The notes: a model not told the origin generated them from the letters alone. A DNA stretch of 64,000 nt from Streptomyces lydicus (GCF_001729485.1 NZ_CP017157.1:1116001-1180000); one strand, 5' to 3'; shown: positions 15,814 to 25,158, counted from the first letter of the stretch. A program made the numbers and translations.

Positions 15814-17124
15814 CTACAGCGACGCCGGGGCCGACTGGCGGAGGTGGTCGAGGTCGATGGCCGCGGCCATGGCGCGGTATCCCTCGTCGCTGGGGTGGAG
15901 GTGGTCGCCGGAGTCGTAGGAGGGGCGCAGGCGGAACGGGGCGGCGGGGTCGCGCAGGGCCTTGTCGAAGTCGACGACCTCGTCGTAGACGCTGCCGGAG
16001 CGGATGATGTGGTTGACCCGTTCGCGGACCGAGTTCAGCAGGGCGGAGTAGCCGCGGTGTCCGCCGAACGGCGTAAGGGTGGAGCCGGTGACCCGCAGGC
16101 CGCGGGCGTGCGCCTCGCGGACGATCAGCCGCATGCCCGCGACGATCTTCTGCGGGTCGAGCTGGCGCGGTGACTTGAAGAGGTCGTTCAGGCCGATCTC
16201 GACGACGACCGCCTTCACGCCGGTGCGGGAGAGGGCGTCGCGGTCGAGGCGGGAGAGCACGCTGGGGCCGTTGTTCGGGGAGAAGCGGCTGCCGTTGACC
16301 AGCAGGCGGTTGCCGCTGATGCCCTGGTTGAGGACGCCGTAGCGGGGCGCGCCGGGTTCGTCGCGCAGCCGCGCGGCGAGGAAGTCCGTCCAGCGGTGGT
16401 TGGCGCCGGCGGTGGAGGTGATGCCGTCGGTGATCGAGTCGCCGATCGCGACGACCGAGCCGCGGGCCTCGGTGCTCCAGACGTCCACACCGGTCAGATA
16501 GCGCCAGTAGGGGCTCTGCTCGGTGTAGGCGGCGCCGGTGCCGTCCTCGGCGCGGTCGCCGCGCGCCAGGTAGGAGGTCTGCCGGGCGTACGGGTGGTAG
16601 GTGGCGGGGCCGGAGGGCGAGGGGGAGTAGGTGGTGACCAGCAGGTCGGTGTCGCCGGGGACCTTCAGCCGGGCCGGGTCGCTGGTGACCGCGCCGCCCG
16701 CCGGGATCGTCACCGCGGGCTTGCCGCCGAAGGTCAGCCGGCGCATGGTGCCGGGCGCGGCGGTGGGGTTGCTGGGGGCCGCGGCCAGCGCCAGTGTGGC
16801 GTGGCTGACCACCAGCGGGCGGGTGCCGTAGAGGTTGGAGAGCTGGATGCGGGCGCCGCGGCCGCCGACGCTGGTGTGCACCACGTTGCGTATCGACATG
16901 CCGGCGTAGCCGTCCAGGGTGCCCGGCTCGGCCGCCGCCGCGGCCGCCGACCAGGTGCCGACCCATTGCCCGGAGACGGCCGGTGCGGCGGGGTCGCGCT
17001 GCTTGTGCGGGGAGCTGCCGGGACCGCCGTCCTCGCCGCCGAAGCCGACGAATATCGCGGTCGAGATCAGCACCACCACCGCCGCCAGACCGGCGAGCAG
17101 GGCGTAACCCACACTTTTCTTCAT
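15814..17124 (-). CDS. Exported SGNH/GDSL hydrolase
   Basis: A 436-residue secreted or membrane-anchored esterase-type enzyme. An N-terminal hydrophobic helix after MKKSVG (about residues 4-27) exports or anchors it. Block I of the SGNH fold is VVAIGDSITDG, with the nucleophilic serine at about residue 230. Block III is VVEIGLNDLF with the oxyanion asparagine. Block V is GDHLHPSDEGY with the catalytic Asp and His. About 190 residues before block I form an extra beta-rich region. Such enzymes hydrolyse ester bonds in polysaccharides or lipids. The substrate is not evident. The gene is divergent from the DUF445 gene. Confidence 0.9.
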   Translation of the reverse strand: MKKSVGYALLAGLAAVVVLISTAIFVGFGGEDGGPGSSPHKQRDPAAPAVSGQWVGTWSAAAAAAEPGTLDGYAGMSIRNVVHTSVGGRGARIQLSNLYGTRPLVVSHATLALAAAPSNPTAAPGTMRRLTFGGKPAVTIPAGGAVTSDPARLKVPGDTDLLVTTYSPSPSGPATYHPYARQTSYLARGDRAEDGTGAAYTEQSPYWRYLTGVDVWSTEARGSVVAIGDSITDGITSTAGANHRWTDFLAARLRDEPGAPRYGVLNQGISGNRLLVNGSRFSPNNGPSVLSRLDRDALSRTGVKAVVVEIGLNDLFKSPRQLDPQKIVAGMRLIVREAHARGLRVTGSTLTPFGGHRGYSALLNSVRERVNHIIRSGSVYDEVVDFDKALRDPAAPFRLRPSYDSGDHLHPSDEGYRAMAAAIDLDHLRQSAPASL

Positions 17125-17391
17125 GCGGGAGAAGTCTCCTGGGTGAAGCGGAGCGGTGCGCTCCGGGCGGGCAAGGGCAGCGGATGATCAGCGGCACCGT
17201 TGCGGTCCGATCGGTTCCTTCATGATCCCACGGACCTCCGGGGAGCCGCCCGGCGCCCCGTTCGGCGCGCCCACGCCCGGCCCGCGGGGAACTCGTGGTC
17301 CGTTCCGGGAGTAGGTCACAGTGGGAGTGACGGCCGGCCCGGTGGCCGGGCGTGCGGAGCAGGATAGGCCGTACGGCTGACGGGGGGCACG

Positions 17392-18759
17392 GTGGGAGCG
17401 GTGGAGCGGATGGAACGGACGAGAGCGGACCTGGTACCGGAGAGCGGCACGGCGTCCCCGGGGGCGGCCGCGCGGGGCCGGGCGGCACCGGGCGGCGGCT
17501 TCACGTACGGCGCGGCCGACGAGGAGCGGCGGCGCGGCGTGCGCCGGATGAAGACGCTGGCCACCGGCCTGCTGCTGGCGGTCGCGCTGGTCTACGCCCT
17601 GGCGAAATGGGCCGGCAACGCCGGCGCGGGCGGCTGGACGGGGTTCGTGGCGGCGGCCGCGGAGGCCGGCATGGTCGGTGCGCTGGCCGACTGGTTCGCG
17701 GTCACCGCGCTGTTCAAGCGGCCCATGGGGCTGCCGATCCCGCACACCGCCATCATCCCGACGAAGAAGGACCAACTGGGACAGAGCCTGGGTGATTTCG
17801 TCGGGGAGAACTTCCTGTCCGGCGAGGTCGTACGGCTCCGGCTGCGCTCGGTGGGCGTCGGCCGGCGGCTCGGCGGCTGGCTGGCGGAGCCGAGGAACGC
17901 CGACCGGGTGACCGCCGAGCTGTCCACCGCGCTGCGCGGCGCACTGACCGTGCTGCGCGACTCCGACGTGCAGGCGGTGGTCGGCGAGGCGATCACCCGC
18001 CGGGCGGACGCCCAGGAGATCGCGCCCGGTATCGGCACGCTGCTGGAGCGGGTGGTCGCCGAGGGCGGCCACACGAGGGTGGTCGACCTGGTCGTCGCCC
18101 GCGCCCACGACTGGCTGGTCGAGCACGGCGACTCCGTCATGGCGGCGGTCTCCGGCGGCGCCCCCGGCTGGACCCCGCGGTTCGTGGACCGCAAGGTCGG
18201 CGACCGGGTCTACAAGGAGCTGCTGCGCTTCGTCACCGAGATGCGGGACATGCCCGAGCATCCCGCGCGCGGCGCCGTCGACCGCTTCCTCAAGGACTTC
18301 GCGGTCGACCTGCAGAGCGATCCGGACACCCGGGCCCGGGTCGAGCGGCTGAAGTCGGAGGTGCTGGGCCGCGGCGAGGTGCAGGACCTGATCGCCTCGG
18401 CCTGGAACGCGGTCCGCGCGATGATCGTGGCCGCCGCCGAGGACGAGCGCAGCGAACTGCGGCTGCGGGTGCGGGCGGCGCTGCTGTCGCTGGGCCGGCG
18501 GCTGGCCGACGAGGAACGGCTCCAGGGCAAGGTGGACCGCTGGCTGGAGGGCGCGGCCGTCTATGTGGTGACGACGTATCAGAGCGAGATCACCGCCCTG
18601 ATCACCGACACCGTCGCCGGCTGGGACGCCGAGCACACCTCGAAGAAGATCGAGGCGCACATCGGCCGTGACCTGCAGTTCATCCGCATCAACGGCACGG
18701 TCGTCGGCGCGCTGGCCGGCCTCGCCATCTACACCGTCTCCCGGGCGTTGGGCGGCTGA
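17392..18759 (+). CDS. DUF445 family membrane protein
   Basis: A DUF445 protein of up to 455 residues. After a variable start come a hydrophobic helix (TLATGLLLAVALVYALAKW), the conserved EAGMVGALADWFAVTALFKRPMG-type stretch, and PHTAIIPTKKDQLGQSLGDF, the family hallmark. A long helical, charged middle region (about 120-400) precedes a C-terminal hydrophobic segment (GTVVGALAGLAIYTV). The family is widespread and uncharacterised, and is thought to sit at the membrane with an elongated helical bundle. The start is uncertain: GTG 17392, GTG 17401 and ATG 17410 are all in frame, each with purines upstream. The widest frame is given. Confidence 0.85.
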   Translation: MGAVERMERTRADLVPESGTASPGAAARGRAAPGGGFTYGAADEERRRGVRRMKTLATGLLLAVALVYALAKWAGNAGAGGWTGFVAAAAEAGMVGALADWFAVTALFKRPMGLPIPHTAIIPTKKDQLGQSLGDFVGENFLSGEVVRLRLRSVGVGRRLGGWLAEPRNADRVTAELSTALRGALTVLRDSDVQAVVGEAITRRADAQEIAPGIGTLLERVVAEGGHTRVVDLVVARAHDWLVEHGDSVMAAVSGGAPGWTPRFVDRKVGDRVYKELLRFVTEMRDMPEHPARGAVDRFLKDFAVDLQSDPDTRARVERLKSEVLGRGEVQDLIASAWNAVRAMIVAAAEDERSELRLRVRAALLSLGRRLADEERLQGKVDRWLEGAAVYVVTTYQSEITALITDTVAGWDAEHTSKKIEAHIGRDLQFIRINGTVVGALAGLAIYTVSRALGG

Positions 18760-18818
18760 CGCCGGGCCGGGCCACCCGGGACCGGCGCGGGCCTCTGGTG
18801 ACCTGCGCCCGCAGGGCT

Positions 18819-18830
18819 TACGGTGCCCGC
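18819..18830 (+). promoter_or_regulatory. Probable leaderless promoter of the sortase gene
   Basis: TACGGT at 18819-18824 places the transcription start at about 18831, the first base of the GTG start codon. No Shine-Dalgarno sequence precedes it. Confidence 0.5.
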
Positions 18831-19637
18831 GTGCGGGAGCGGATACCGGTAGTCGTGCAGGGGCGGCGGCGCCCCCGCCGCGCGCGCGGCGCGCGGGCGC
18901 TGTGGACGGGCGCGGAGCTGGCCGTGACGGCCGGCGCCGTCCTGCTGCTGCTCGTCGCGCACCAGCTGTGGTGGACGAACCGTCAGGCGCGGGACGCGGC
19001 GCGGGACGAGGTGACGCAGCTGGAGCGGCAGTGGCGGCAGGCCGGTACGCCGTCGCCCGGCCCGGCCCCCGCGCGCGGGGACCGCACGCCTGCCGGGGAC
19101 CGTACGTCGTCCGGCGACGGCGGCACCCGGCCGGCCCCGGCCCCCGGTCCGGCCGCCCGCCGGGCCGCCGGGGCCGCGCCCGGGCCCGGCCTCGGGTACG
19201 CCGTGCTGCGCATCCCGCGCCTCGGCGTCACCGCCCCCGTGGCCGAGGGCACCGGCAAGTCCGCGGTCCTCGACAAGGGGTACGTCGGGCACTACCGGCA
19301 CACCGCGCAGCCCGGCGAGGCCGGCAACGCCGCGCTGGCGGGGCACCGCAACACCCACGGCGAGCCGTTCCGCCACCTCGACCTGCTGAGACCGGGGGAC
19401 ACCGTCCTCGTCGACACCGCCGCCGCCCGCTACACCTACGTGGTGCGGCGGATCCTGCCGCGGACCACCCCGGGCGACGGCACCGTGCTGGCGGCCGTCC
19501 CGCACAGCACCGTGCACCCCGCCTACCGGTTCACCGCGCCCGCCGCCTATCTGACGCTGACGACCTGTACGCCCGCCTACACCTCGACCTACCGGCTCGT
19601 GGTCTGGGGCGTGTTGCGGTCGACACAGTCGAGGTGA
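18831..19637 (+). CDS. Class E sortase
   Basis: A 268-residue transpeptidase that should attach LAXTG-type surface proteins to peptidoglycan. An arginine-rich cytoplasmic start and one transmembrane helix (about residues 24-45) are followed by a Pro/Gly-rich linker and the sortase barrel. The catalytic His is in LAGHRNTHGEPF, the Cys in YLTLTTCTP (about residue 248), and the Arg in TSTYRLVVWG. Class E enzymes are the actinobacterial housekeeping sortases. No LAXTG substrate gene is adjacent. The GTG start appears leaderless. Confidence 0.92.
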   Translation: MRERIPVVVQGRRRPRRARGARALWTGAELAVTAGAVLLLLVAHQLWWTNRQARDAARDEVTQLERQWRQAGTPSPGPAPARGDRTPAGDRTSSGDGGTRPAPAPGPAARRAAGAAPGPGLGYAVLRIPRLGVTAPVAEGTGKSAVLDKGYVGHYRHTAQPGEAGNAALAGHRNTHGEPFRHLDLLRPGDTVLVDTAAARYTYVVRRILPRTTPGDGTVLAAVPHSTVHPAYRFTAPAAYLTLTTCTPAYTSTYRLVVWGVLRSTQSR

Positions 19638-19655
19638 GAGCCGTGCCGCGTCGCC

Positions 19656-19669
19656 TAGGCTCTCACCCC
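19656..19669 (+). promoter_or_regulatory. Probable leaderless promoter of the DUF3311-symporter operon
   Basis: TAGGCT at 19656-19661 predicts a start point at about 19668, two bases before GTG 19670. No Shine-Dalgarno sequence is present. Confidence 0.5.
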
Positions 19670-19915
19670 GTGCCTTCTCAGTCCTCCGGTGGTCGCTCCC
19701 CGGGCTCCCGCAAGCGTCCCGCGCTGCTGTGGCTGCTGCTGCCGTACGTGCTGTTCCTGGCGGTGCTGCCGCTGGTGAACCGGGTGACGCCGACCGTGCT
19801 GGGCCTGCCCTTCCTGTTCTTCTGGATGCTGGTGGCCACCCTCGCCACCCCGGTGGCGGTGTGGCTGGCGCGCCGCGCCGACCTCCGGCGGGGCCCGGGC
19901 AAGGAGGGCTCGTGA
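19670..19915 (+). CDS. DUF3311 small membrane protein, symporter partner
   Basis: An 81-residue two-helix membrane protein of the DUF3311 family (LLWLLLPYVLFLAVLPLVNR, then LGLPFLFFWMLVATLATPV), ending in a short basic tail. In many bacteria DUF3311 genes sit directly upstream of a sodium:solute symporter gene, as here, where the stop codon overlaps the symporter start by 4 bp (GTGA). It is presumably a small accessory subunit of the symporter. The GTG at 19670 lies two bases past the predicted transcription start. Confidence 0.88.
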   Translation: MPSQSSGGRSPGSRKRPALLWLLLPYVLFLAVLPLVNRVTPTVLGLPFLFFWMLVATLATPVAVWLARRADLRRGPGKEGS

Positions 19916-21438
19916 ACGCCGCGGTCGCCACCGCCGTCTTCGGCGGCTTCATGGTGCTCACCGTCGCCCTCGGCCTGCTCGCGGTGCGGGGCAGGGGAGC
20001 CGGCGGCGGCCTCACCGAGTGGTCGGTGGGCGGCCGAAGCCTGGGCACCGTCTTCATCTGGGTGCTGATGGCGGGGGAGAGCTACACCAGCTTCAGCTAC
20101 CTCGGCGCGGCCGGCTGGGGCTACAACTTCGGCGCCCCGGTGCTGTATGTGCTGGCCTACATGTCCTGCGGCTACGCCCTCGGGTACGTCGTCGGGCCGA
20201 TGCTGTGGGCGTACGCCCGCCGGCACGGCCTGGTCGGCATCAGCGACATCGTCGCGCACCGCTACCGCCGGCCCTGGCTCGGCGCCGCCGTCGCCCTGCT
20301 CGCCACGGTCTGCCTGCTGCCGTACATCCAGCTCCAGATCACCGGCATGGGCGTGGTCGTCTCCACGATCTCCTACGGTGCCATCAGCCTGAACTGGGCG
20401 TACTTCATCGGCTTCGCGGTGACCACCGGGTTCGTCGTGGTCAGCGGGCTGCGCGGCAGCGCCTGGGTCTCGGTCCTCAAGGACATCCTGGTCATCGCCA
20501 CCCTCGGCTTCCTCGTGGTGTACGTGCCGCTGCACTACTTCGACGGCTACGGGCCCTTCCTGCACCGGATCGTCGCGGAGAAGCCGCAGTGGCTGACCTT
20601 CCCCGGACACGCCTCGGGCGGGCTGGGTCACGTCTGGTTCGTCACCACCACCGTCGTCAACTCCCTGACGGTGGTGATCTTCCCGACGACGGTGGCGGGC
20701 TACCTGGGGGCCCGCAACGCCGATGCGCTGCGCCGCAACGCGATGTACCTCCCCTTCTACAACGTGCTGCTCTTCGTGCCGATGCTGCTGGGTCTGGCGG
20801 CGCTGTTCGTGGTGCCCGGCCTGACCGGCGCGGACTCCAACCTCGCGCTGTTCAAGCTGGTGGTGGACTCCCTCCCGGCCTGGGCCGTGGGCGTGATCGG
20901 CGTCGCCGCGGCCCTCTCCTCCATCGTGCCGATGGCCGTGTTCATGCTGGTCATCGGCACGATGTGGGGGAGGAGCGTGCTGGGTGCGGTGCCGCGGCTG
21001 GCCTCCCGTCAGAAGCTGTGGTCGCAACTGGTGGTGGTGGCGGCCGGCGCGGTGGCGCTGCTGCTGACCTACACCGCCCCCAACACCCTCGTGCGGCTGT
21101 CCCTGATCTCGTACGAGGGCATGGCGCAGCTCGTGCCGATGCTGCTGCTGGGGCTGGTGTGGCGGCGGCTGACGTGGTGCGCCGCGGTGAGCGGCCTGCT
21201 GGTGGGCTTCGCTCTGGTGTGTGTCCTGGTTTTCGGGGGACACGACCCGCTGTGGGGGATGAACGCGGGGCTGGTCGCGCTCGCCCTGAACGTGGTGGTG
21301 GCGCTGGCGGTCACCTGGCTGGGGCCGCGGGACGCGGACGGGCGGCCGGACGCCGAGGTGCTGGCGCTGGACGACGAGTTCCCCCGGGACGAGGCGCTCG
21401 TGCCGGCCGACCGGGTCAGCCCGCCGGCGTCGTCGTGA
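19912..21438 (+). CDS. Sodium:solute symporter (MctP-like)
   Basis: A 508-residue, roughly 13-helix member of the SSS family (LeuT fold), which couples sodium entry to uptake of organic acids, amino acids or sugars. Conserved elements include WSVGGRSLGTVFIWVLMAGE in the first helices, YVVGPMLWAYARRHGLVGIS, and PTTVAGYLGARNADALRRN in the core. Pairing with a DUF3311 protein and similarity to the monocarboxylate transporter MctP suggest a carboxylate substrate (inference). Translation is coupled to DUF3311 by a 4-bp overlap. Its last 23 bp overlap the convergent lipoprotein gene. Confidence 0.88.
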   Translation: MNAAVATAVFGGFMVLTVALGLLAVRGRGAGGGLTEWSVGGRSLGTVFIWVLMAGESYTSFSYLGAAGWGYNFGAPVLYVLAYMSCGYALGYVVGPMLWAYARRHGLVGISDIVAHRYRRPWLGAAVALLATVCLLPYIQLQITGMGVVVSTISYGAISLNWAYFIGFAVTTGFVVVSGLRGSAWVSVLKDILVIATLGFLVVYVPLHYFDGYGPFLHRIVAEKPQWLTFPGHASGGLGHVWFVTTTVVNSLTVVIFPTTVAGYLGARNADALRRNAMYLPFYNVLLFVPMLLGLAALFVVPGLTGADSNLALFKLVVDSLPAWAVGVIGVAAALSSIVPMAVFMLVIGTMWGRSVLGAVPRLASRQKLWSQLVVVAAGAVALLLTYTAPNTLVRLSLISYEGMAQLVPMLLLGLVWRRLTWCAAVSGLLVGFALVCVLVFGGHDPLWGMNAGLVALALNVVVALAVTWLGPRDADGRPDAEVLALDDEFPRDEALVPADRVSPPASS

Positions 21439-22387
21439 TCTTCTTGCCGGCGTTGGAGACCGCGAACCACAGGCCCATCTTGCCCTGGCCGTTGATGTCG
21501 CCGGGCTGCTTGTCGCCGGTGAAGGTGTAGACGGGCCAGCAGTCGACGGCGAGCTGGCGCAGCCCGTCGGGACGGGTGACGGTGGAGATCAGCTTGGCCG
21601 GGATGCCCTTGAGCTTGGAGCGGTCGGCGGGCTTGGCGGGCTTCCAGGTGTCCAGGCAGGCGTCGTTGCAGCCGAACTTCATCGGCCAGGCGCTGTCCTT
21701 GTTGAAGCGGTAGAGGGTCATGCCGTTGCCGTCGACGAGGATCTGGCCGAGCTCGGGCTGGTTGAGCACCGAGACGTCCGCGGCGTCCTGCGCGACGGCC
21801 TTCTTGCCCTCGGCGGTCAGCGCGTTCCAGGTGCCGCCGACGCCCTGGCCCTTGGTGTCGCCGGCCTTGGTGTCCTTGGCGTAGCGGTAGGCGGGCCAGC
21901 CGCCGATGGTCAGCTGCTTGGTGCCGTCGGCGCGGGTGACCGAGCCCAGCGCGCTCTTGGCGATGCCCGCGGGCGCGGCGGCGCCGTCGGCGGGGACCGG
22001 CGGCCAGGCGGTGGCGCAGGAGCCCGAGCAGTTCGACTTGGGCGGCTGGGCGGTGTCCTTGTCGAAGCGGTAGAGGGTCATGCCCTTGGCGTCCGTGACG
22101 ACCGGGCCGAGCTTGGCGTCCTGATGGAGCGCCAGCGTCCCGGCGCTCGGGGCGGTCTGCGCGGACTTGCCGCTGTCGCCGCCGGCCTGGCCCCCGTACC
22201 CGCCGTCGCCCTGGCCGGAGCCGGAGGAACCGTAGCCGTAGTCGCTGGTGCCCTGGCCCGCGGGCTGGACCGAGTCGGCGTTGGGCGAGGTGCCGGCGCC
22301 CTGGTTGGTGCTGCTGCCGCAGGCGGCGGTGAGCGCCAGGGTGGCGACCGCCGCGGCCGCGAGTCCCGCACGACGTCGAGTGATCAT
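21416..22387 (-). CDS. Lipoprotein with duplicated YxFxxD repeats (PF03640 type)
   Basis: A 323-residue lipoprotein: the signal peptide runs to the lipobox LTAAC at about residue 23, then a Gly/Ser-rich linker, then two copies of a domain of about 115 residues. Each copy has a GMTLYRF(D/N)KD segment, a paired-cysteine motif (NCSGSCATAWPP, GCNDACLDTWKP) and a second half ending PAYRYAKD or PVYTFTGD. These are the hallmarks of PF03640 (Lipoprotein_15). Its members are exported proteins, often near redox genes, of unclear role. The gene lies 156 bp downstream of the NuoF-ferredoxin gene on the same strand, so an extracytoplasmic electron-transfer role is a reasonable inference. Confidence 0.88.
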   Translation of the reverse strand: MITRRRAGLAAAAVATLALTAACGSSTNQGAGTSPNADSVQPAGQGTSDYGYGSSGSGQGDGGYGGQAGGDSGKSAQTAPSAGTLALHQDAKLGPVVTDAKGMTLYRFDKDTAQPPKSNCSGSCATAWPPVPADGAAAPAGIAKSALGSVTRADGTKQLTIGGWPAYRYAKDTKAGDTKGQGVGGTWNALTAEGKKAVAQDAADVSVLNQPELGQILVDGNGMTLYRFNKDSAWPMKFGCNDACLDTWKPAKPADRSKLKGIPAKLISTVTRPDGLRQLAVDCWPVYTFTGDKQPGDINGQGKMGLWFAVSNAGKKITTTPAG

Positions 22388-22543
22388 GGTGTCTCCAATG
22401 CCGGTGGGCGAGGTCGATCGGTATGTGGTGGTTCGTTGCTTGCTGGGCGAGTTGCCGTCGCCCGGGAGTACGGCGTACGGGGTGGCCCGCGTTCAACGCC
22501 CGCGAAGTTTTTCTCCGCCGGGCGAAAACCCGGGCCGCCGCCG

Positions 22544-24082
22544 TCAGTTGCCGCCCTGCACCCGCAGCGCCAGTGCCGGGCAGCGGCGCACCGCCAGCTG
22601 CGCGCGGCGCCGCATCCGGGCCGGCAGCGGCATGCTGGCGCGCTCCGGGTAGCCGTCCGGGCCGAGCTTGACGATGCCGGGCACCACGTCCGCGCACAGG
22701 CCGTGGCCGCGGCACAGCGTCCAGTCGACCAGCAGCCGCTCCTGCGGCGGGGCGGCGACCGGGGACGGCTGCGGGACGGTGGCCGGCGGTGGCTGGTGCC
22801 CGGTGACCGGCAGCGCTCCGGTCACCGGGCGGCCGCACCCGAACCCCTGGGCGTGGCGCTCGAACTCCTCGGGGAAGGCGGCGAGGGCCGAGGCGACGAA
22901 CCGCGCGGTGCCGTCCGGGTGGCTGCAGGCGCCGCGCTTCTCCACGGCCCGCATCCGGGCCCGTACGGCCTCCAGCGCGCCCTCGCCGCCGCCCCGCACG
23001 GCACGGGCGAGTTCCTCGGCGAGCGCGGGCAGGCCGATGACGCACGGGCCGCACTGGCCGGCCGACTCGGCGCCCATCCACTGCGCGACGCGCACCGTCT
23101 CGCCGGCCGGGCAGGTGTCGTACGGCAGCGGCAGCACCGCCCCGGCGCCGAGCACCGCCTGGTAGTCGGCGAGCGCCTCCCGGGACAGCGTCGCGGTCAG
23201 CGCGTCGGTGGCGGAGATGAACGTGCCGTGGTAGCCGCCGATCAGCACGCCCTGCCCCTGGTCCATCCCGCACAGGGCCAGGACGCGGGAGAGCGACACC
23301 CCGTAGGGGACCTCCACGACCATGCTGCCGGCGACCGTCAGCAGCAGGGTGCCGGCCTCGGCGGGCAGCCCGACGTTCCGGTAGCCGAGCGCGCCGAGCC
23401 GTGCGGCGACGGCGAGTTGGGCGTAGGTCTCGGTGTTCGACAGCAGCGTCGGCACCCCGTTCAGCCCGCGCTCGCTGGAGCGGATCTTGCGGCCGGAGGG
23501 CAGGCCGGGGCCGCCGCCCAGCCCGTTGGTCATGGCCGATCCCTCGCCCGTGACGAACCGCTCGGTCAGCAGGGTGACCCGTAAGGCCGGCCGGACCGGG
23601 CCGCGTTCGGCGATCGCCCGGCGCACCGAGTCCTCGACGTCCGTGCGGGTCACCCCGAGGGCGACCTCCTGGGCGCCGAGGGCGTCGGCGGCCAGCAGCG
23701 CGCCGTCCAGGACCAGGTGCGGGGCGTGCAGCAGCAGCGCGGTGTCCTTGAGGCAACTGGGCTCGCCCTCGCTGCCGTTGACGACCACCGCGCCCTTGCC
23801 GTCGGCGCGTTTCATCCCGTCCATGACGGCGGTCAGTTTCCGGGCGAAGGGGAAGCCCGCGCCGCCGCGGCCGCGCAGGTCGATGTCCTCGGCCAGTGCC
23901 ACCAGCTCCTGGGAGGTGAGCTGGGGCAGGCCGCCGTGCCGGGAGAGGTGGGCCACCCGGTCCATGCGCGGTACCTCGTCGAGGCCGGCGAGCAGCCGCG
24001 GCGGCCCGAAGGACGCCAGTGTCGGTACCGGATCCGGTCCCTGGAGGGCGGGCAGGAGTTGGGTGGGGGCGGGGGCGGTCAT
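22544..24082 (-). CDS. NuoF-like flavoprotein fused to a single-cluster ferredoxin
   Basis: A 512-residue cytoplasmic redox protein. The N-terminal 390 residues follow the NuoF/HoxF plan: LRGRGGAGFPFARKL and NGSEGEPSCLKD for NADH/FMN binding, and CGPC plus a later GACSH for an Fe-S cluster. After a Pro-rich linker, residues of about 440-512 form a small ferredoxin (DWTLCRGHGLCADVVP and a final RRCPALAL) with the three-cysteine spacing of 3Fe-4S ferredoxins. NADH dehydrogenase assembly genes are absent, so this is a stand-alone electron donor. The ATG at 24082 overlaps the stop of the membrane protein gene by 4 bp. The partner is probably that cytochrome-b-like protein. Confidence 0.88.
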   Translation of the reverse strand: MTAPAPTQLLPALQGPDPVPTLASFGPPRLLAGLDEVPRMDRVAHLSRHGGLPQLTSQELVALAEDIDLRGRGGAGFPFARKLTAVMDGMKRADGKGAVVVNGSEGEPSCLKDTALLLHAPHLVLDGALLAADALGAQEVALGVTRTDVEDSVRRAIAERGPVRPALRVTLLTERFVTGEGSAMTNGLGGGPGLPSGRKIRSSERGLNGVPTLLSNTETYAQLAVAARLGALGYRNVGLPAEAGTLLLTVAGSMVVEVPYGVSLSRVLALCGMDQGQGVLIGGYHGTFISATDALTATLSREALADYQAVLGAGAVLPLPYDTCPAGETVRVAQWMGAESAGQCGPCVIGLPALAEELARAVRGGGEGALEAVRARMRAVEKRGACSHPDGTARFVASALAAFPEEFERHAQGFGCGRPVTGALPVTGHQPPPATVPQPSPVAAPPQERLLVDWTLCRGHGLCADVVPGIVKLGPDGYPERASMPLPARMRRRAQLAVRRCPALALRVQGGN

Positions 24083-24837
24083 GGGAGTTCTCCTGAGTTC
24101 CTGCGTGCGTCGCGCAGCCGCAGCGCCAGCCGTACGGCCACCGCGGCAAGGCATAGGGCGTACCCGACCACGGCATAGCCGGCCGCCGCGCGGCCCGACT
24201 TCAGGCCGTGCACCAGGGCCAGGCCCCAGGCGAGGTACGCGCTCATGTGCAGCGCCCGCCACCAGCGGGAGGCGGTGATGCCGGTGAAGGCGCCGCGCAC
24301 CGCGCCGGTCACGGCGACGGCGACGAAGACGTAGGCGGCGAGGGTGCCCAGTCCGATGAGCACCGGCCGCGCGCCGTCGGTGAACGGCACGGCGACGGAC
24401 ACCGTGCCGACGTGGCCCTCGGCGACCTTCACCCAGATGTGCAGTCCGAGGAAGCCGAGTCCGGCGACGCCGGTGCCGCGGTGCACGGCCTGGGCGAGCA
24501 GCCGGTGGTTCGAGTGCAGCACCATCCGGTCGGTCGCGGCCAGTCCCCACAGCACGGTGACCGACAGCGAGACCAGGGCGAGCACCCCGGCGCCGAAGTC
24601 GAGGAAGCGCATCAGGGTGTCCATCGCGCCGGAGTGCAGGGTGACGGCGATGAAGAGCAGCAGCGCGGCCGGAAGTGCCGGCCGCAGCACGGCAGTTCCG
24701 TTCAGACCGCCGCCGGGCGCACGTCGGTCCGGCGGCCCGGGTTCGTTCGGCGGGCGCCGGGGGCGGGGCACGGTCGGCGAGGGACGGGCGCGGTGTGCAC
24801 GGCGGCCCTGGCGGCTCTGCAGGCGTGGTGCGGACAT
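24079..24837 (-). CDS. Cytochrome-b/ferric-reductase-like membrane protein
   Basis: A 252-residue protein with about six transmembrane helices after a basic, Pro-rich 45-residue start. Paired histidines in successive helices could bind two haems across the membrane: HRGTGVAGLGFLGLHIWVK, RALHMSAYLAWGLALVHGL, and a further His in HSNHRLLAQ. This resembles ferric-reductase-like transmembrane domains. Coupled by a 4-bp overlap to the NuoF-ferredoxin gene, it likely receives electrons from NADH and passes them outward. The ATG at 24837 follows GGGAGGTCCG. No FAD/NADPH domain of its own is present, which fits a separate donor protein. Confidence 0.78.
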   Translation of the reverse strand: MSAPRLQSRQGRRAHRARPSPTVPRPRRPPNEPGPPDRRAPGGGLNGTAVLRPALPAALLLFIAVTLHSGAMDTLMRFLDFGAGVLALVSLSVTVLWGLAATDRMVLHSNHRLLAQAVHRGTGVAGLGFLGLHIWVKVAEGHVGTVSVAVPFTDGARPVLIGLGTLAAYVFVAVAVTGAVRGAFTGITASRWWRALHMSAYLAWGLALVHGLKSGRAAAGYAVVGYALCLAAVAVRLALRLRDARRNSGELP

Positions 24838-25158
24838 CGGACCTCCCGGTGTCGGGGCACGGGTGCGGGATACGAATTTCGATGAATTTTCCCGGCGATG
24901 GTATTTGCCGGGGCTTTTGTGAGTGTGACCCCCGGTAACACTAAACATTCCGTAACCGGCTGGATACGCAGGGCCGTAATCCGGATGTGCAAAAGCATCT
25001 ACGAACGCGTTCAGGCTTTCGTAAGGTTTATCGCGCTGTGACAAATTCCTGCACCGGCGTCGCGGTCGCGCGGGAGTACTCCGGATGATGCCGACTCAGG
25101 CGCACGGGGGCGCCGCTCCCCTGTCCAAGCCGCATCCCCGCCAGGATCGAGGTTAGCG
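24838..25158. promoter_or_regulatory. Low-GC divergent intergenic region
   Basis: A 321-bp gap, clearly AT-richer than its neighbours, between the redox operon and the PucR-type regulator. It contains GGTAACACTAAACATTCCGTAACC (24932-24955 area, split here by its GGTAAC and GTAACC ends), a loose direct repeat that could be a regulator site, and several promoter-like AT tracts. No gene or RNA is recognised. Confidence 0.4.
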
